Below, piece by piece: positions 14,784 to 23,432 of a stretch of 64,000 nt of DNA. A program made the translations under genes and the position numbers. The notes beneath the pieces were generated by a model. The model ran no database searches, was not told where the DNA came from, and saw only the letters and a program-made list of their open reading frames with translations. The stretch comes from a virus. The DNA is taken from the IMG/VR virus record IMGVR_UViG_3300047445_000186, positions 62,001-126,000 of that record. The stretch is one strand, 5' to 3'. Numbering within the stretch: position 1 is the stretch's first letter; every line of letters starts with the position of its first letter.

Positions 14784-15170
14784 ATGAAGATGCTGACCAA
14801 AGACAAAGTTTCCACCATCCAGTCCGATCTGCAAGCTGCCCTGGCCGAAGTCGCCAAGAAGCACGGTCTCTCGATGAGCGGCACTCGCATCGTCTTCGGC
14901 TCCACGGACTTCAAGCTCACCTGCCAATTCGCCGACAAGAGCGCGACCGGCGGCGAAGAGATCGACCCCACCCTGATCGCGAACCTCCGCCGGAACGGCC
15001 CGCTGTACGGCTTCACGATGGCCGATGTGAATCGCGAATTCCAGATCCCGGGCAAGGGCACTGCGAAGTTCCTCGGCCTCCGTGGTCGCTTCGCGATCAT
15101 CCAGTTGAATGGCAAGAACTGGAAGTACGACGTGAACATGATCGCCGCGATGGTCAAGGCTGCACGATAA
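14784..15170 (+). CDS. Hypothetical protein
   Basis: 128 residues behind a GTTACA-type promoter and GAGGAA. Ordinary soluble alpha/beta composition: helix KVSTIQSDLQAALAEVAKKH then strands TRIVFGSTDFKLTCQF. No family recognised. Confidence 0.75.
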   Translation: MKMLTKDKVSTIQSDLQAALAEVAKKHGLSMSGTRIVFGSTDFKLTCQFADKSATGGEEIDPTLIANLRRNGPLYGFTMADVNREFQIPGKGTAKFLGLRGRFAIIQLNGKNWKYDVNMIAAMVKAAR

Positions 15171-15463
15171 TGAGCGAACTGAAAGGCAGCACCCGCCGCG
15201 GGTATTTCGCCGGTGAAATTCTTCGAAGGAAAAGCAAGATGCCTGTCCCTCAGCACCAGCACGACTGCGATTGCTGCACGTTCCTCGGAAATGCCGGCAC
15301 CGCTGATCTGTACTTCTGCCCGCAAGGCGGATTCCCGACCGTGATTGCGCGGTACGGCGAAGCCGGGAACTACGCGAGCGGCCTGTTCGCCCACGACGTG
15401 AATCCCGATCTGCGTGAAGCGAAGCGTCGCGCGCAGCTCCTCGGCCTCCTCCCCAAGGACTGA
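15170..15463 (+). CDS. His/Cys-containing small protein
   Basis: 97 residues overlapping the previous stop by one base. HQHDCDCCTF near 29-38 followed by YFCPQGG may form a metal site. Function unknown. Confidence 0.65.
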   Translation: MSELKGSTRRGYFAGEILRRKSKMPVPQHQHDCDCCTFLGNAGTADLYFCPQGGFPTVIARYGEAGNYASGLFAHDVNPDLREAKRRAQLLGLLPKD

Positions 15464-15468
15464 TCACC

Positions 15469-16056
15469 ATGAAGGACAATCCCCGCGCCCTGCTCACTCC
15501 GCGCCTGATGAAGCGCGTCGAGGACAAGCTCCTCGAGTGCATCGAGATCGCGAAGCAGAAATTCCCGAAGCACGAGTGGCCGATGCCGGAAGTCCGGTAC
15601 GACGTGAAGAACACGGTCGGCGGCTTCGCGTACGGGCAGCAGTGGCTGATTCGCCTGAATCTGATCCTCTGCTTCGAGAACGAGGACCACTTCGTGAACC
15701 ACACGGTGCCGCACGAGTTCGCACACTTGATGCAGCGCCGAGTGCACGGATTCACGAAGGAAGTCAAGGAGTCGAGCGGCGAGATCAAGATCAAGAAGAT
15801 CATGGCGCACGGCAAGGAGTGGAAGGAGATGATGGGACACCTCGATCAAGTCCCTCGGAAGTACCACAACTACGACACGACCTCGATTGCGAAGCGTCAT
15901 CGCTCGAGTCGAGGCGCCGTGATCACGGGAACCCAGACCGCGCTGATGCTGAAGCGCCTCGAGAACGGCGTGAAGCGCCTCCAACCGGCAGCGAAGAAGG
16001 ACTTCCTGCTCTGGCTCGAGCAGCACATCGAAGAACTGCCGGAGAACGAGCAATGA
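15469..16056 (+). CDS. SprT-like zinc metalloprotease
   Basis: 195 residues. HEFAH at 82-86 is the HExxH zinc-protease motif and H114 in MAHGKEW supplies the third ligand, the arrangement of SprT/Spartan proteins. In cells such proteins cleave DNA-protein crosslinks. N-terminal GGFAYGQQWLIRLN matches the beta-hairpin before the active helix. The phage role is not known; its overlap with 16053 suggests an operon. Confidence 0.82.
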   Translation: MKDNPRALLTPRLMKRVEDKLLECIEIAKQKFPKHEWPMPEVRYDVKNTVGGFAYGQQWLIRLNLILCFENEDHFVNHTVPHEFAHLMQRRVHGFTKEVKESSGEIKIKKIMAHGKEWKEMMGHLDQVPRKYHNYDTTSIAKRHRSSRGAVITGTQTALMLKRLENGVKRLQPAAKKDFLLWLEQHIEELPENEQ

Positions 16057-16226
16057 TCACCGCATGGATTCTCGTCGGGTACCTTGCGACGATGAACAGG
16101 CAACCGACCCCTCCTTCGCCCGCGACCTTCGCAGATGAAGCATCCTGCGACATCGTGAAACGCGCTTCCATCGATGTCGCACGCGAGTCCTCGCTGCGAT
16201 GCGTCAAAGTCAATCTGGTAAAGTAA
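16053..16226 (+). CDS. Small protein with N-terminal hydrophobic segment
   Basis: 57 residues, ATGA-coupled to the SprT gene. MITAWILVGYLATM may be a signal anchor; two cysteines follow (C32, C49). Function unknown. Confidence 0.6.
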   Translation: MITAWILVGYLATMNRQPTPPSPATFADEASCDIVKRASIDVARESSLRCVKVNLVK

Positions 16227-16228
16227 AA

Positions 16229-16888
16229 ATGGCACACATGAAAGATCTGATGATGGTCTCGTACGTCCACCCGAAGGACTTGAAGACTCGCTATCGCCAG
16301 TCCGCGTACGACGTGCTGCCTCCCTGGGCGTTCGCAGTCCAAGACGAGATACCGACGGCCGATGAGATCGTGCTCCTCCAAGCGAATCAAGCGAAGGAAA
16401 CCGAGCCAGTCGGCGAAATAGTCGTCACCAAGGATTCGAGCGGCGAGATCGTTGCCGTGACTCGTCAAGACGAGGAAGGTCGCGTCTTGAAAGTGATCGC
16501 CACGACCTCGCGAGGTGCGCAACGCCGGATGTACATCCCCGAGATCGGTGACCACGTCAAGCTCGCCGAGCCTTGGGCCTTCCGCCTGTTCGACGAGTAC
16601 CGGAACGCCTCGATGTTCGAGCACCTCGCGCTTCCCGACCCTCGCGCCAGTAAGAAGCCTCGCGATTTCGCTGAAGTCGAGCTCCCCGCCGGCACCGAGC
16701 TCGGCGTCGATCGCGTGTACATCCGTCGAGGGAATGCCGAGTTCTCGTCGATCACGTTCAACTTGATCGGGTACAAGAAACCCAAGGGCAGTGGTCTCCC
16801 CAGTCGTGTGCGGTTCTGGGCGAAACTCGAGGACGTGAACCGCATGGTCTTCTTCTCAGCGACCGAGTCGCAAAAACTGGAGTTATGA
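16229..16888 (+). CDS. Hypothetical protein
   Basis: 219 residues, starting two bases after the preceding stop. Beta-rich sequence (GEIVVTKDSSGEIVAVTR; RRMYIPEIGDHVKLAEPW). No family recognised. Confidence 0.75.
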   Translation: MAHMKDLMMVSYVHPKDLKTRYRQSAYDVLPPWAFAVQDEIPTADEIVLLQANQAKETEPVGEIVVTKDSSGEIVAVTRQDEEGRVLKVIATTSRGAQRRMYIPEIGDHVKLAEPWAFRLFDEYRNASMFEHLALPDPRASKKPRDFAEVELPAGTELGVDRVYIRRGNAEFSSITFNLIGYKKPKGSGLPSRVRFWAKLEDVNRMVFFSATESQKLEL

Positions 16889-16889
16889 A

Positions 16890-17402
16890 ATGACACAAGA
16901 ACAGCGTGGTGCAGTTCCGCCGAAATCGGGACTTGGAATTTCGACTTGGCTTTGGCTCGTGTTCGGCGCGTTGTTCGTGCTGGCCAAGATCCACAAGTAT
17001 TTTCCAACCGCGTCTGTTCGCTCGTCGCTCGTACTCGTGATCTTCGGCGCACTGATCTTCTTGATCACGATTTGCAGGAAGTGGCCGCTCTGGAAGTACA
17101 TGATGTTCATGTTGATGCCGGCGATCGGGTACGCTGCATTCGAAGGTGGCGGTCGCCCGAACGGCGAGTTCTTGAACCTGCACTGGCTCGTGTGGATCTT
17201 CATCGGAGCATTCACGTTCACATTCACCGCGATGGCGAAGTGCATTCACGAAGACGCGATCTTGAAAGCGCAGAACCCCGAGTACGTGACGACGATGGAG
17301 ATCTTCCTGCCGATCGTTGCAGTCGTCGCGATCCTGAAAATTCCCACAATAATCGCGATCATTTTCGCCGTGATCGTCGTGATCGGTCAATCTGGTGTAT
17401 AA
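16890..17402 (+). CDS. Polytopic membrane protein
   Basis: 170 residues with about five hydrophobic segments (17-34, 45-62, 69-84, 97-116, 137-168). It starts two bases after the previous gene. Its last codons carry the promoter for the DNA ligase. Function unknown. Confidence 0.75.
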   Translation: MTQEQRGAVPPKSGLGISTWLWLVFGALFVLAKIHKYFPTASVRSSLVLVIFGALIFLITICRKWPLWKYMMFMLMPAIGYAAFEGGGRPNGEFLNLHWLVWIFIGAFTFTFTAMAKCIHEDAILKAQNPEYVTTMEIFLPIVAVVAILKIPTIIAIIFAVIVVIGQSGV

Positions 17403-17403
17403 T
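17398..17403 (+). promoter_or_regulatory. Promoter -10 for DNA ligase
   Basis: TATAAT overlapping the end of the membrane-protein gene; leader of about 23 bases with RBS TGGAG before ATG 17433. Confidence 0.6.
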
Positions 17404-17432
17404 TCATCAACACAAATCCTGGAGCATCCCGA

Positions 17433-18854
17433 ATGACCATCGCCACCTTCGTCCAAGCCCTCAAAACCTGTGAATCCGCGAGCGGTGCAGGCAAGAAGGC
17501 AGTGATTCAGACCGCGCTGAAGGGTCTGAGCGCCGACGGCCGGGTCCTGATGTTCTACGCGATGAATCCGTACTTCACGTACGGCGTGAAGAAGTACGTC
17601 CGCCCGACCGAGTACGCGGATCAAGACGCCCCGCTGAGCACGATCACCGACGTGCTCGATCAACTTCGCGCTCGCGAGCTGACTGGCACCGCAGCGAAGA
17701 ACATTGTGACGATGTTGCTTGGCGCGTTCACGAAAGAAACCTCGCACTACCTCGAGCGAATCCTCGACAAGGACCTGAAGGCCGGGTTCTCGCCAGAGAC
17801 GTACAACAAGGTCTGGCCAGGCGAGCCAGTCCCGACGTTCTCGGTGATGCTCGCCGACAAGTGTGCCGATGCCGACGAGTTCGAGCAGTACGTCACGTTC
17901 CCATGCCAAGGCGATGTGAAGTACGACGGTGAACGGAACATCGCGATCGTGAAGTCCGTGCACGGCAAGGTCGAGGTCTCGAACATCTCGCGCTCTGGTC
18001 TCGAAGCGTTCCACATGAATGGCCTGTTCGATTCCGAGCTCGCAGAAATCCATGCGTATGTGAAGGAAAAGTTCGGTTGGGACGACTTCATTCTCGATGG
18101 TGAGCGGTTCGCGAACGACTGGACCGACACGATGAACGCGAAGAAGAGCGGCCTCGAAGGTGAAGACGCGAAGTCGCGAATGTTCATCCGCGCGTTCTTC
18201 ATGATGCCGCTCAAAGACTGGTTGGCGCAGAAGACCTTGATCACGATGCGCCAGAACCGCGTGAACATCGAGCAAATCCTGAGCGATCTGCCGCACATCA
18301 CGCGAATCACTCTCAGCACCGGTCGCGAAGTCAAGGACTACCAAGACATGACGGCGTTCTGCGACGAAGTCACGACTCCTGGTTATGACGGCCAAGCCAA
18401 GGGTCACGAAGGTCTGATTCTCAAGGAATGGGAAGCCACGTACTCGTGGGATCGCTCGATGGCCTGGTGCAAAGTGAAGAAGTTCTACGATGTCGACATG
18501 AAGATCGTCGGCTTCCTGCCTGGCCGTCCGAAGTCGAAGTTCGAGAAGACGCTCGGGAAGCTCACGGTCATTGGTGTGATCGAGGAAGGTTCGATGAAGG
18601 GCACTTTCATCAAGTGCAACGTCGGCTCTGGTATCAAGACCTTGAAGCCGAAGGACGATGACAGCGTTCCGACTCGTGACGAAATCTGGAACAGCCAAGC
18701 GAAGTTCCTTGGTGGCACTGTCGTGGTGAAGTACCAAGAGATCACGCTCGCCAAGGGCAAGACGGTTCACAGCCTCCGGTTCGGCACGGTCTCTCGCTTC
18801 CGCGATGACAAGATCATCGAAGTCGAAGATATCACCGAAGGTGCAGACGCGTAA
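17433..18854 (+). CDS. ATP-dependent DNA ligase
   Basis: 473 residues, close to T4 gp30 in size. N-terminal helical DNA-binding domain (1-150), motif I KYDGER at 163-168 with K163 the adenylation site, motif III-like FILDGERF near 220, motif IV HEGLILKEW near 325, motif V WCKVKKF near 345, then an OB-fold region (MKIVGFLPGRPKSKF). Seals nicks during replication and repair; has its own promoter. Confidence 0.94.
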   Translation: MTIATFVQALKTCESASGAGKKAVIQTALKGLSADGRVLMFYAMNPYFTYGVKKYVRPTEYADQDAPLSTITDVLDQLRARELTGTAAKNIVTMLLGAFTKETSHYLERILDKDLKAGFSPETYNKVWPGEPVPTFSVMLADKCADADEFEQYVTFPCQGDVKYDGERNIAIVKSVHGKVEVSNISRSGLEAFHMNGLFDSELAEIHAYVKEKFGWDDFILDGERFANDWTDTMNAKKSGLEGEDAKSRMFIRAFFMMPLKDWLAQKTLITMRQNRVNIEQILSDLPHITRITLSTGREVKDYQDMTAFCDEVTTPGYDGQAKGHEGLILKEWEATYSWDRSMAWCKVKKFYDVDMKIVGFLPGRPKSKFEKTLGKLTVIGVIEEGSMKGTFIKCNVGSGIKTLKPKDDDSVPTRDEIWNSQAKFLGGTVVVKYQEITLAKGKTVHSLRFGTVSRFRDDKIIEVEDITEGADA

Positions 18855-19018
18855 TGTTGAACGTTTTCAAAACCGTGGTCTTGCTGGCCGTATTCATCGC
18901 TCTCGGCGAGATCCTCGTTCGAATCGCTTTTCTCGGCGCAGTCCTGTCCACGACTGCGTTCCTCGTGTTCTGCTGCTTCCTAGCTTGGATTGCTCGAGGT
19001 CTCCTATGGCGTAGCTAG
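18854..19018 (+). CDS. Small hydrophobic membrane protein
   Basis: 54 residues, starting at an ATG that shares the last base of the ligase TAA. Two hydrophobic stretches (about 5-25 and 30-50). Ends TAG before a terminator. Confidence 0.6.
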   Translation: MLNVFKTVVLLAVFIALGEILVRIAFLGAVLSTTAFLVFCCFLAWIARGLLWRS

Positions 19019-19034
19019 CCTCCTGCTAGCCCTC

Positions 19035-19068
19035 AGGGCCTACACTTCGTGAGAGGTGTAGGCCCTTT
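19035..19068 (+). terminator. Intrinsic terminator
   Basis: AGGGCCTACAC and GTGTAGGCCCT stem of 11 bp, followed by TT. Confidence 0.85.
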
Positions 19069-19119
19069 CAGCTTTCCGGATTCGATGCAACCGGCGACCC
19101 CTCGTGTAGCCAGATCGCC

Positions 19120-19125
19120 TAAATA
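19120..19125 (+). promoter_or_regulatory. Late promoter core
   Basis: CCTAAATACA, 31 bases before the GTG at 19156. Confidence 0.6.
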
Positions 19126-19155
19126 CAGCTGAAGCAGCCAGCACAGGAGCAGGCC

Positions 19156-19329
19156 GTGAAGTTGTATGATTTTTCCGTGTACGCTAAAAAGCGTGAAGTT
19201 CAGCTCAGTGCTGCACGGGTCCTTGCGCTCAAGGAACGACTGCACGAACCTGGGATCGTGCTTGAACTCAAACGCGAGGTTCAAGACTGGCTAGTCCTCC
19301 ACCAAGAGGTCTCGCACAAGGCGTCCTAG
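19156..19329 (+). CDS. Small late protein with MKL-type N-terminus, GTG start
   Basis: 57 residues read from GTG 19156 after ACAGGAGCAG. Opens (M)KLYDFSVYAKK, like other late genes here (MKLQEL, MKLFEL, MKLHEI), then a long amphipathic helix. Candidate internal head protein whose N-terminus could be a capsid-targeting peptide. Confidence 0.6.
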   Translation: MKLYDFSVYAKKREVQLSAARVLALKERLHEPGIVLELKREVQDWLVLHQEVSHKAS

Positions 19330-19359
19330 TTCCTGGATTCAGTTGCGAGGCTGAGCAAC

Positions 19360-19365
19360 TAGAAT
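19360..19365 (+). promoter_or_regulatory. -10 element of a leaderless promoter
   Basis: TAGAAT; predicted start site is exactly the A of ATG 19372. Confidence 0.6.
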
Positions 19366-19371
19366 CTAGAG

Positions 19372-20175
19372 ATGAGTACCAAATACATCCGTGTCGCAAG
19401 CGACCTGCACCTTGAGGGGTTCATGGGTCGAAACATCGAGACCCTGCAAATCGACATGCTTCCAAAGCATGAGAACGACGCCGAGTCAATTCTTGTTCTC
19501 GCTGGCGACATCAGCTCCAGCCCCACGCAGCTCTGCCAGTTCCTGAAGGTAATCGAGAATCGATTCCGTCGCGTCGTGTACGTGCCAGGAAATCACGAGT
19601 ACTACAACAACGACTTCTCGACTTGGACTCCAGCAGTCCGTGACGCGCTCGAACAGAACTGTCCGAATACCTCGGCTGCTCTGAGCGAAGTGAAGATCGA
19701 AATCATCGACGGAATTCGGTTCATCTTCGGCACGCTTTGGGCCGATGGTGGCGACAGTCTGCACTCCCAAGCGAAGGTTGGCGCTGGTCTCTGGGACTTC
19801 AGCATCATCCGCGACAAGGGAATGCGGTTCACGGTTCAAGACATGCAGCAAGTCCACAAGGCGCAGAAGTCGCAGATCAAGCAAGCTCTTGCGATGCCGT
19901 TCGAAGGGAAGACGATCGTCGTGTCCCATCACATGCCTTCGTACCGTCTGTGCCATCCGCGTTTCGGTACCGAGATAAACGGTGGATTCGCTTCGAACTG
20001 TGACGCGATTTTGGCAGGTGACGATCACCCAGACATCTGGATTCACGGTCATACGCACGACACGATCGACACTGAGCTGTTCGAGACTCGAATTGTCTGC
20101 AATCCACGCGGATACCAACGCGAGGCGAACAAGTCCGAGTTCAACACGTTCGCGCCGAAGTTCATCGATGTCTAA
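19372..20175 (+). CDS. Metallophosphoesterase
   Basis: 267 residues of the calcineurin-like fold with all motifs in order: DLHLE (11-15), LAGD, GNHEYY, SHH and GHTHD. Members hydrolyse phosphomono- or diesters with two metals; substrate cannot be read from sequence. Its end overlaps the next ATG. Confidence 0.9.
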   Translation: MSTKYIRVASDLHLEGFMGRNIETLQIDMLPKHENDAESILVLAGDISSSPTQLCQFLKVIENRFRRVVYVPGNHEYYNNDFSTWTPAVRDALEQNCPNTSAALSEVKIEIIDGIRFIFGTLWADGGDSLHSQAKVGAGLWDFSIIRDKGMRFTVQDMQQVHKAQKSQIKQALAMPFEGKTIVVSHHMPSYRLCHPRFGTEINGGFASNCDAILAGDDHPDIWIHGHTHDTIDTELFETRIVCNPRGYQREANKSEFNTFAPKFIDV

Positions 20176-20602
20176 CGTTGTTGACTTCACTGCGAGGCGG
20201 CAAGCGAAAGTTTCGCCGCCTCCGAAAATTCCTACGATTTTCGAGATCAACGTCGAGCAAGTCGATGCGCTGATTGGCGACTGGGAGAAGATGGTTCGAG
20301 CGAATCGCTTGAATGACTACTTCAAGACGGCCTTGCCAAACGTGATCGGCTTCGACAGCACCGTGAACTACATGGCGGATCTGAACGAGATCGCTCGAGT
20401 CGAGATCAAGCTTGGGATCGGTCCTGTCGTGTTCTTCCCTGGGAACTCGGAGAAGAACAAGCTCGGCTGGATCTGCGAGTACAAGATCGGGAACGACTTC
20501 ATCGCGACCCCGGAGCTCATGAGCGAGTGCTACGCTCGGACGTTCGGGATTCTGCTGTACTTGAAAGTGAAGAGAGCAGCCCTGCAAAGCGGCGCGATTT
20601 AG
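20168..20602 (+). CDS. Hypothetical protein
   Basis: 144 residues overlapping the phosphoesterase by eight bases. N-terminal basic region, then IFEINVEQVDALIGDWEKM and a strand-rich part GIGPVVFFPGNSEKNKLG. Ends in TAG within copy 2 of the 26-bp repeat. Confidence 0.7.
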   Translation: MSNVVDFTARRQAKVSPPPKIPTIFEINVEQVDALIGDWEKMVRANRLNDYFKTALPNVIGFDSTVNYMADLNEIARVEIKLGIGPVVFFPGNSEKNKLGWICEYKIGNDFIATPELMSECYARTFGILLYLKVKRAALQSGAI

Positions 20603-20624
20603 AGGCATTAGGTGGCAGATAGCC
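20598..20624 (+). repeat. 26-bp dispersed repeat, copy 2
   Basis: TTTAGAGGCATTAGGTGGCA followed by GATAGCC; again overlaps the TAG stop of the gene before it, and the promoter at 20628 starts right after. Confidence 0.75.
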
Positions 20625-20627
20625 GCC

Positions 20628-20669
20628 GTTACAATCGTTACAGATTGGACCTGCAGGATGTAGTACAAT
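20628..20669 (+). promoter_or_regulatory. Tandem-GTTACA promoter, leaderless
   Basis: GTTACA at 20628 and again nine bases on at 20637, then GGATGTAG and -10 TACAAT at 20664-20669. The predicted start site is the A of ATG 20676. Confidence 0.65.
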
Positions 20670-20675
20670 TCATCC

Positions 20676-21086
20676 ATGCACAAACAACCTCTCACTCCTG
20701 AACAAGAACAGTTCGTTCGCGAACTTGAAGGTGCCAAGGCGATCGCTGAAGCCGCTGACAAGCGCCTGAGCGATGTTCGCAAGAAGTGCAAGCACTTGTT
20801 CACGAGCTTGACCGACGAGATGCGCGGAGAGCTGAGGACGCTCTCGCAGAAGTCGTGGAAGTACGACAGCGCTGATTGCCTGCTCTGCCAGCGCTCGTTC
20901 GGATACCGCTGCCCCGACAGCCCCGACACAGTGTGTCACTACTACACGGAATCCGTGCCGTTCACTGCGCAGAACGGTGTGCGACTGGTCACCGGCGAAT
21001 TCGTGGACTACCCCGAAGGCCACGACGTCGAGAACGAAACCGATGATCAGTGCATCTTCTGCGGCCAACCCGAGGAGCGCAAGTAA
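20676..21086 (+). CDS. Zinc-ribbon-type protein
   Basis: 136 residues. N-terminal helix, then CLLCQRSFGYRC...C near 69-85 and CIFC near 128-131: two Cys pairs that could form zinc ribbons. Could be a regulator; no family named. Confidence 0.7.
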   Translation: MHKQPLTPEQEQFVRELEGAKAIAEAADKRLSDVRKKCKHLFTSLTDEMRGELRTLSQKSWKYDSADCLLCQRSFGYRCPDSPDTVCHYYTESVPFTAQNGVRLVTGEFVDYPEGHDVENETDDQCIFCGQPEERK

Positions 21087-21202
21087 TGGACTTCCACGAC
21101 GCGTTCAGCGAAGCGGCTCTCGACGAGTTCAACCTGTACTGGAACCACGGGTACTCGATCTGGGATTTCGGACCAATGTTCTGCATGGGAGGCGAACTGT
21201 GA
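21086..21202 (+). CDS. Short coupled ORF, 38 residues
   Basis: Starts at an ATG sharing the last base of the previous stop and ends in a GTGA overlap with the next gene. Aromatic-rich (NLYWNHGYSIWDFG). Coupling on both sides supports it. Confidence 0.55.
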   Translation: MDFHDAFSEAALDEFNLYWNHGYSIWDFGPMFCMGGEL

Positions 21203-21519
21203 AGCACATCGACGGTTACATTTTCATTCCGTACGGCGGCCAACGTCGATTCGGTCTGAAGACGCACGATCGCCTTGACGGCCAGGTGGTGATGTTCGTG
21301 GATCCTCGCCCCGAGCTGAACATGATGTTCCCACATCAAACGGCCCCGACCTGCCGTGCACTCACGTGCGATCGTGAAGACGAAGAAATCATGGGCCTCG
21401 TGATGGACAAAACCGCGGACGCCGCGCTGAAGCTCGGTGCCGGCAAGAACACGTACATCAAGTTGGAGAATGGCGTGCACATCATTCTCGTCAATCCTGG
21501 AAAGGTCACCAATGTCTGA
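21199..21519 (+). CDS. Hypothetical protein, GTG start
   Basis: 106 residues from GTG 21199 (GTGA overlap). Beta-rich: GYIFIPYGGQRRFGL, VVMFVDPRPEL, YIKLENGVHIILVNPG. No family recognised; couples to the phosphohistidine-domain gene. Confidence 0.65.
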   Translation: MKHIDGYIFIPYGGQRRFGLKTHDRLDGQVVMFVDPRPELNMMFPHQTAPTCRALTCDREDEEIMGLVMDKTADAALKLGAGKNTYIKLENGVHIILVNPGKVTNV

Positions 21520-23215
21520 AGTCGCTGAATCCCGCACCGAGTTCGTTTCCTTCCGCGTCGACGGCGGCTGGCTCGCGGATTTCGCTCGCACCCGTCTCGA
21601 AGAAGGCGCGTGGGACCGAGCTCTCTCGCTCTTGACCGACTCGCTCGATGGCCTGACGACCGATCAAGCGGTCGCGATCTTGAAGGGTGAAGCCACCCTC
21701 ACTGGCGACTCGAGCGACAAGGAAGGGATCGGGTACAAGGTTCTCCCGAAGACCGGCAAGCTCGCGAAGAAGATGCAAGATCGCTTGGACTACATGTACG
21801 GGAACATCTTCCGTCGTGGTGACGAGCTCTGGAAACCGTACGCCCTCGTGTCGGGCTGGGACAAGGAGGACTGGCACTTCGCGAACAGCTTCAAGGGCAC
21901 GTACCGCATGGAAGGCGTCCGCGACGACAAGTACCTCGCGGGTCTGCGTTCCCTGTACTACGCGAACGATCCGAACAAGGACATGCTTCTGCGAATCGCC
22001 GAGCGCTGGGTCGGTGATCAAGTGATCGCGGATGTCCTGTGCGAACGCGTGAAGGGCATGCCACCGTTCTGGTACAAGGTCAGTACGAACGATCCGAAGA
22101 AGTTCATCGAGGAACGACTGAACAAGCGTGGACTTCCGATCCGTGGCGCCGTGTTTGGCAGCAAGGGCGAGATCACGAAGTACAGCAATCAAGATCTGAA
22201 GCCTGAAGACATCACGGCGCTCGAAGCCGCGCGATCAATCGAAGAGAAGGCCGACACGATCGCCCCACCCACGCTCTTGAGCGACAAGGGCGAAGACGCG
22301 ATGAACGACATGGCGGCCAAGGACCTGTTCGCCGAGCTCCTCGCGACCACGACTTCGTACCTCGTGTCCGCACCGACCGACTACGCGGAACTTCGCGAGA
22401 TGGATCGCGTGTTCGAGAAAGGCGTTGACACCCTGCACCGTCATGCCACGGGCGATCAGTGGGAGATGATCGACGAGCTTCGCAAGAAGTTCAGCACCGA
22501 GCGAGAACGCATCCTTGGCGATCAAGTCCGCGCACAAGCCGACGAACATGGTGGTTGGCTCGAACTTCCGCTGATGTATAAGGGGAAGCCGTACACGAAG
22601 CAGCGCACATTGCGAGTGCCGAAGAATCCGTTCCTGTACTGGTCGCTTCGGTACTTCAACTTCGAAGATCATGGTCACGCGAAGCCGCACTGGGACTTCG
22701 TCGCCGGCTCTGGCCACAAGATGATGAACGACGATCCGTACCACACGGACTGGATGCTCGGTGCTGGTGTTCCGCTTGACGAGGCGTACAGCCACGAAGA
22801 CGGCAGCTTCGGTGAGATCGTTCGCTCGAGCTCGTACGAGTTGAAGAACAAGCTTGTTCGAGAGTACACGGGCCATGCGTTCACGACGCTGACCAAGGGC
22901 GACAAGACGTACATCTCCGGTGAGGTCGTATTCCCGAAGCCGAACGAACGAGTTCCGACTGGTTCAATCGCGATCGTGCCGCATGCCGGCCCAGAGTACC
23001 AGCTCGCCATGGAGTCTGCGAACATGGAAAGCCTCGAAGGATATCGTGGCTGCATCATCTGCGAAACTGGCGGAAAGCTCGCGCATCTCGTGGTCGTCGG
23101 TCGAGAGTTCAAGTGCACCGTGTTGATGATGCCAGGCGCAACGAAGATGTACCGCAAGGGTGATCGGGTCTCGATCGACCTGAATGAAGGTACGATCACG
23201 AATCAGATTTTCTGA
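21512..23215 (+). CDS. Large protein with C-terminal PEP-utiliser swivelling domain
   Basis: 567 residues. The last 100 match the mobile phosphohistidine domain of PEP synthase/PPDK-type enzymes: GCIICETGGKLAHLVVVGRE near 515-534 (usual GGxxSHxAIxARE), MPGATKMYRKGDRV and a final DLNEGTI. The histidine is kept although T-S is replaced by L-A. The N-terminal 450 residues show no ATP-grasp or PEP-binding motif that I can recognise, so it may be a phosphotransfer partner rather than a complete enzyme. Confidence 0.75.
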   Translation: MSEVAESRTEFVSFRVDGGWLADFARTRLEEGAWDRALSLLTDSLDGLTTDQAVAILKGEATLTGDSSDKEGIGYKVLPKTGKLAKKMQDRLDYMYGNIFRRGDELWKPYALVSGWDKEDWHFANSFKGTYRMEGVRDDKYLAGLRSLYYANDPNKDMLLRIAERWVGDQVIADVLCERVKGMPPFWYKVSTNDPKKFIEERLNKRGLPIRGAVFGSKGEITKYSNQDLKPEDITALEAARSIEEKADTIAPPTLLSDKGEDAMNDMAAKDLFAELLATTTSYLVSAPTDYAELREMDRVFEKGVDTLHRHATGDQWEMIDELRKKFSTERERILGDQVRAQADEHGGWLELPLMYKGKPYTKQRTLRVPKNPFLYWSLRYFNFEDHGHAKPHWDFVAGSGHKMMNDDPYHTDWMLGAGVPLDEAYSHEDGSFGEIVRSSSYELKNKLVREYTGHAFTTLTKGDKTYISGEVVFPKPNERVPTGSIAIVPHAGPEYQLAMESANMESLEGYRGCIICETGGKLAHLVVVGREFKCTVLMMPGATKMYRKGDRVSIDLNEGTITNQIF

Positions 23216-23221
23216 TACAAT
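23216..23221 (+). promoter_or_regulatory. -10 element of a leaderless promoter
   Basis: TACAAT; predicted start site one base before ATG 23229. Confidence 0.55.
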
Positions 23222-23228
23222 ACGGGCT

Positions 23229-23432
23229 ATGAAGCCCGTTAACAAACCGAATCTTGGCCGCCAGCCGCTTGGTCCTCTGATCAAGTCGTCACTGGCGGCC
23301 TTCGTGCAAAAGCGCGAACCAGACGAGCTCGTGATCGTGCATCACTACACTGACACTCGCACGAAGCTCCAACTCGAAGTCGAGCGTCGCTCCAGCACAC
23401 TGGGGCTCTCATTCGAACGAATTGTTCTCTGA
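23229..23432 (+). CDS. Small basic hypothetical protein
   Basis: 67 residues, likely leaderless, one-base overlap with the HNH gene. Basic N-terminus (KPVNKPNLGRQP). Function unknown. Confidence 0.65.
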   Translation: MKPVNKPNLGRQPLGPLIKSSLAAFVQKREPDELVIVHHYTDTRTKLQLEVERRSSTLGLSFERIVL

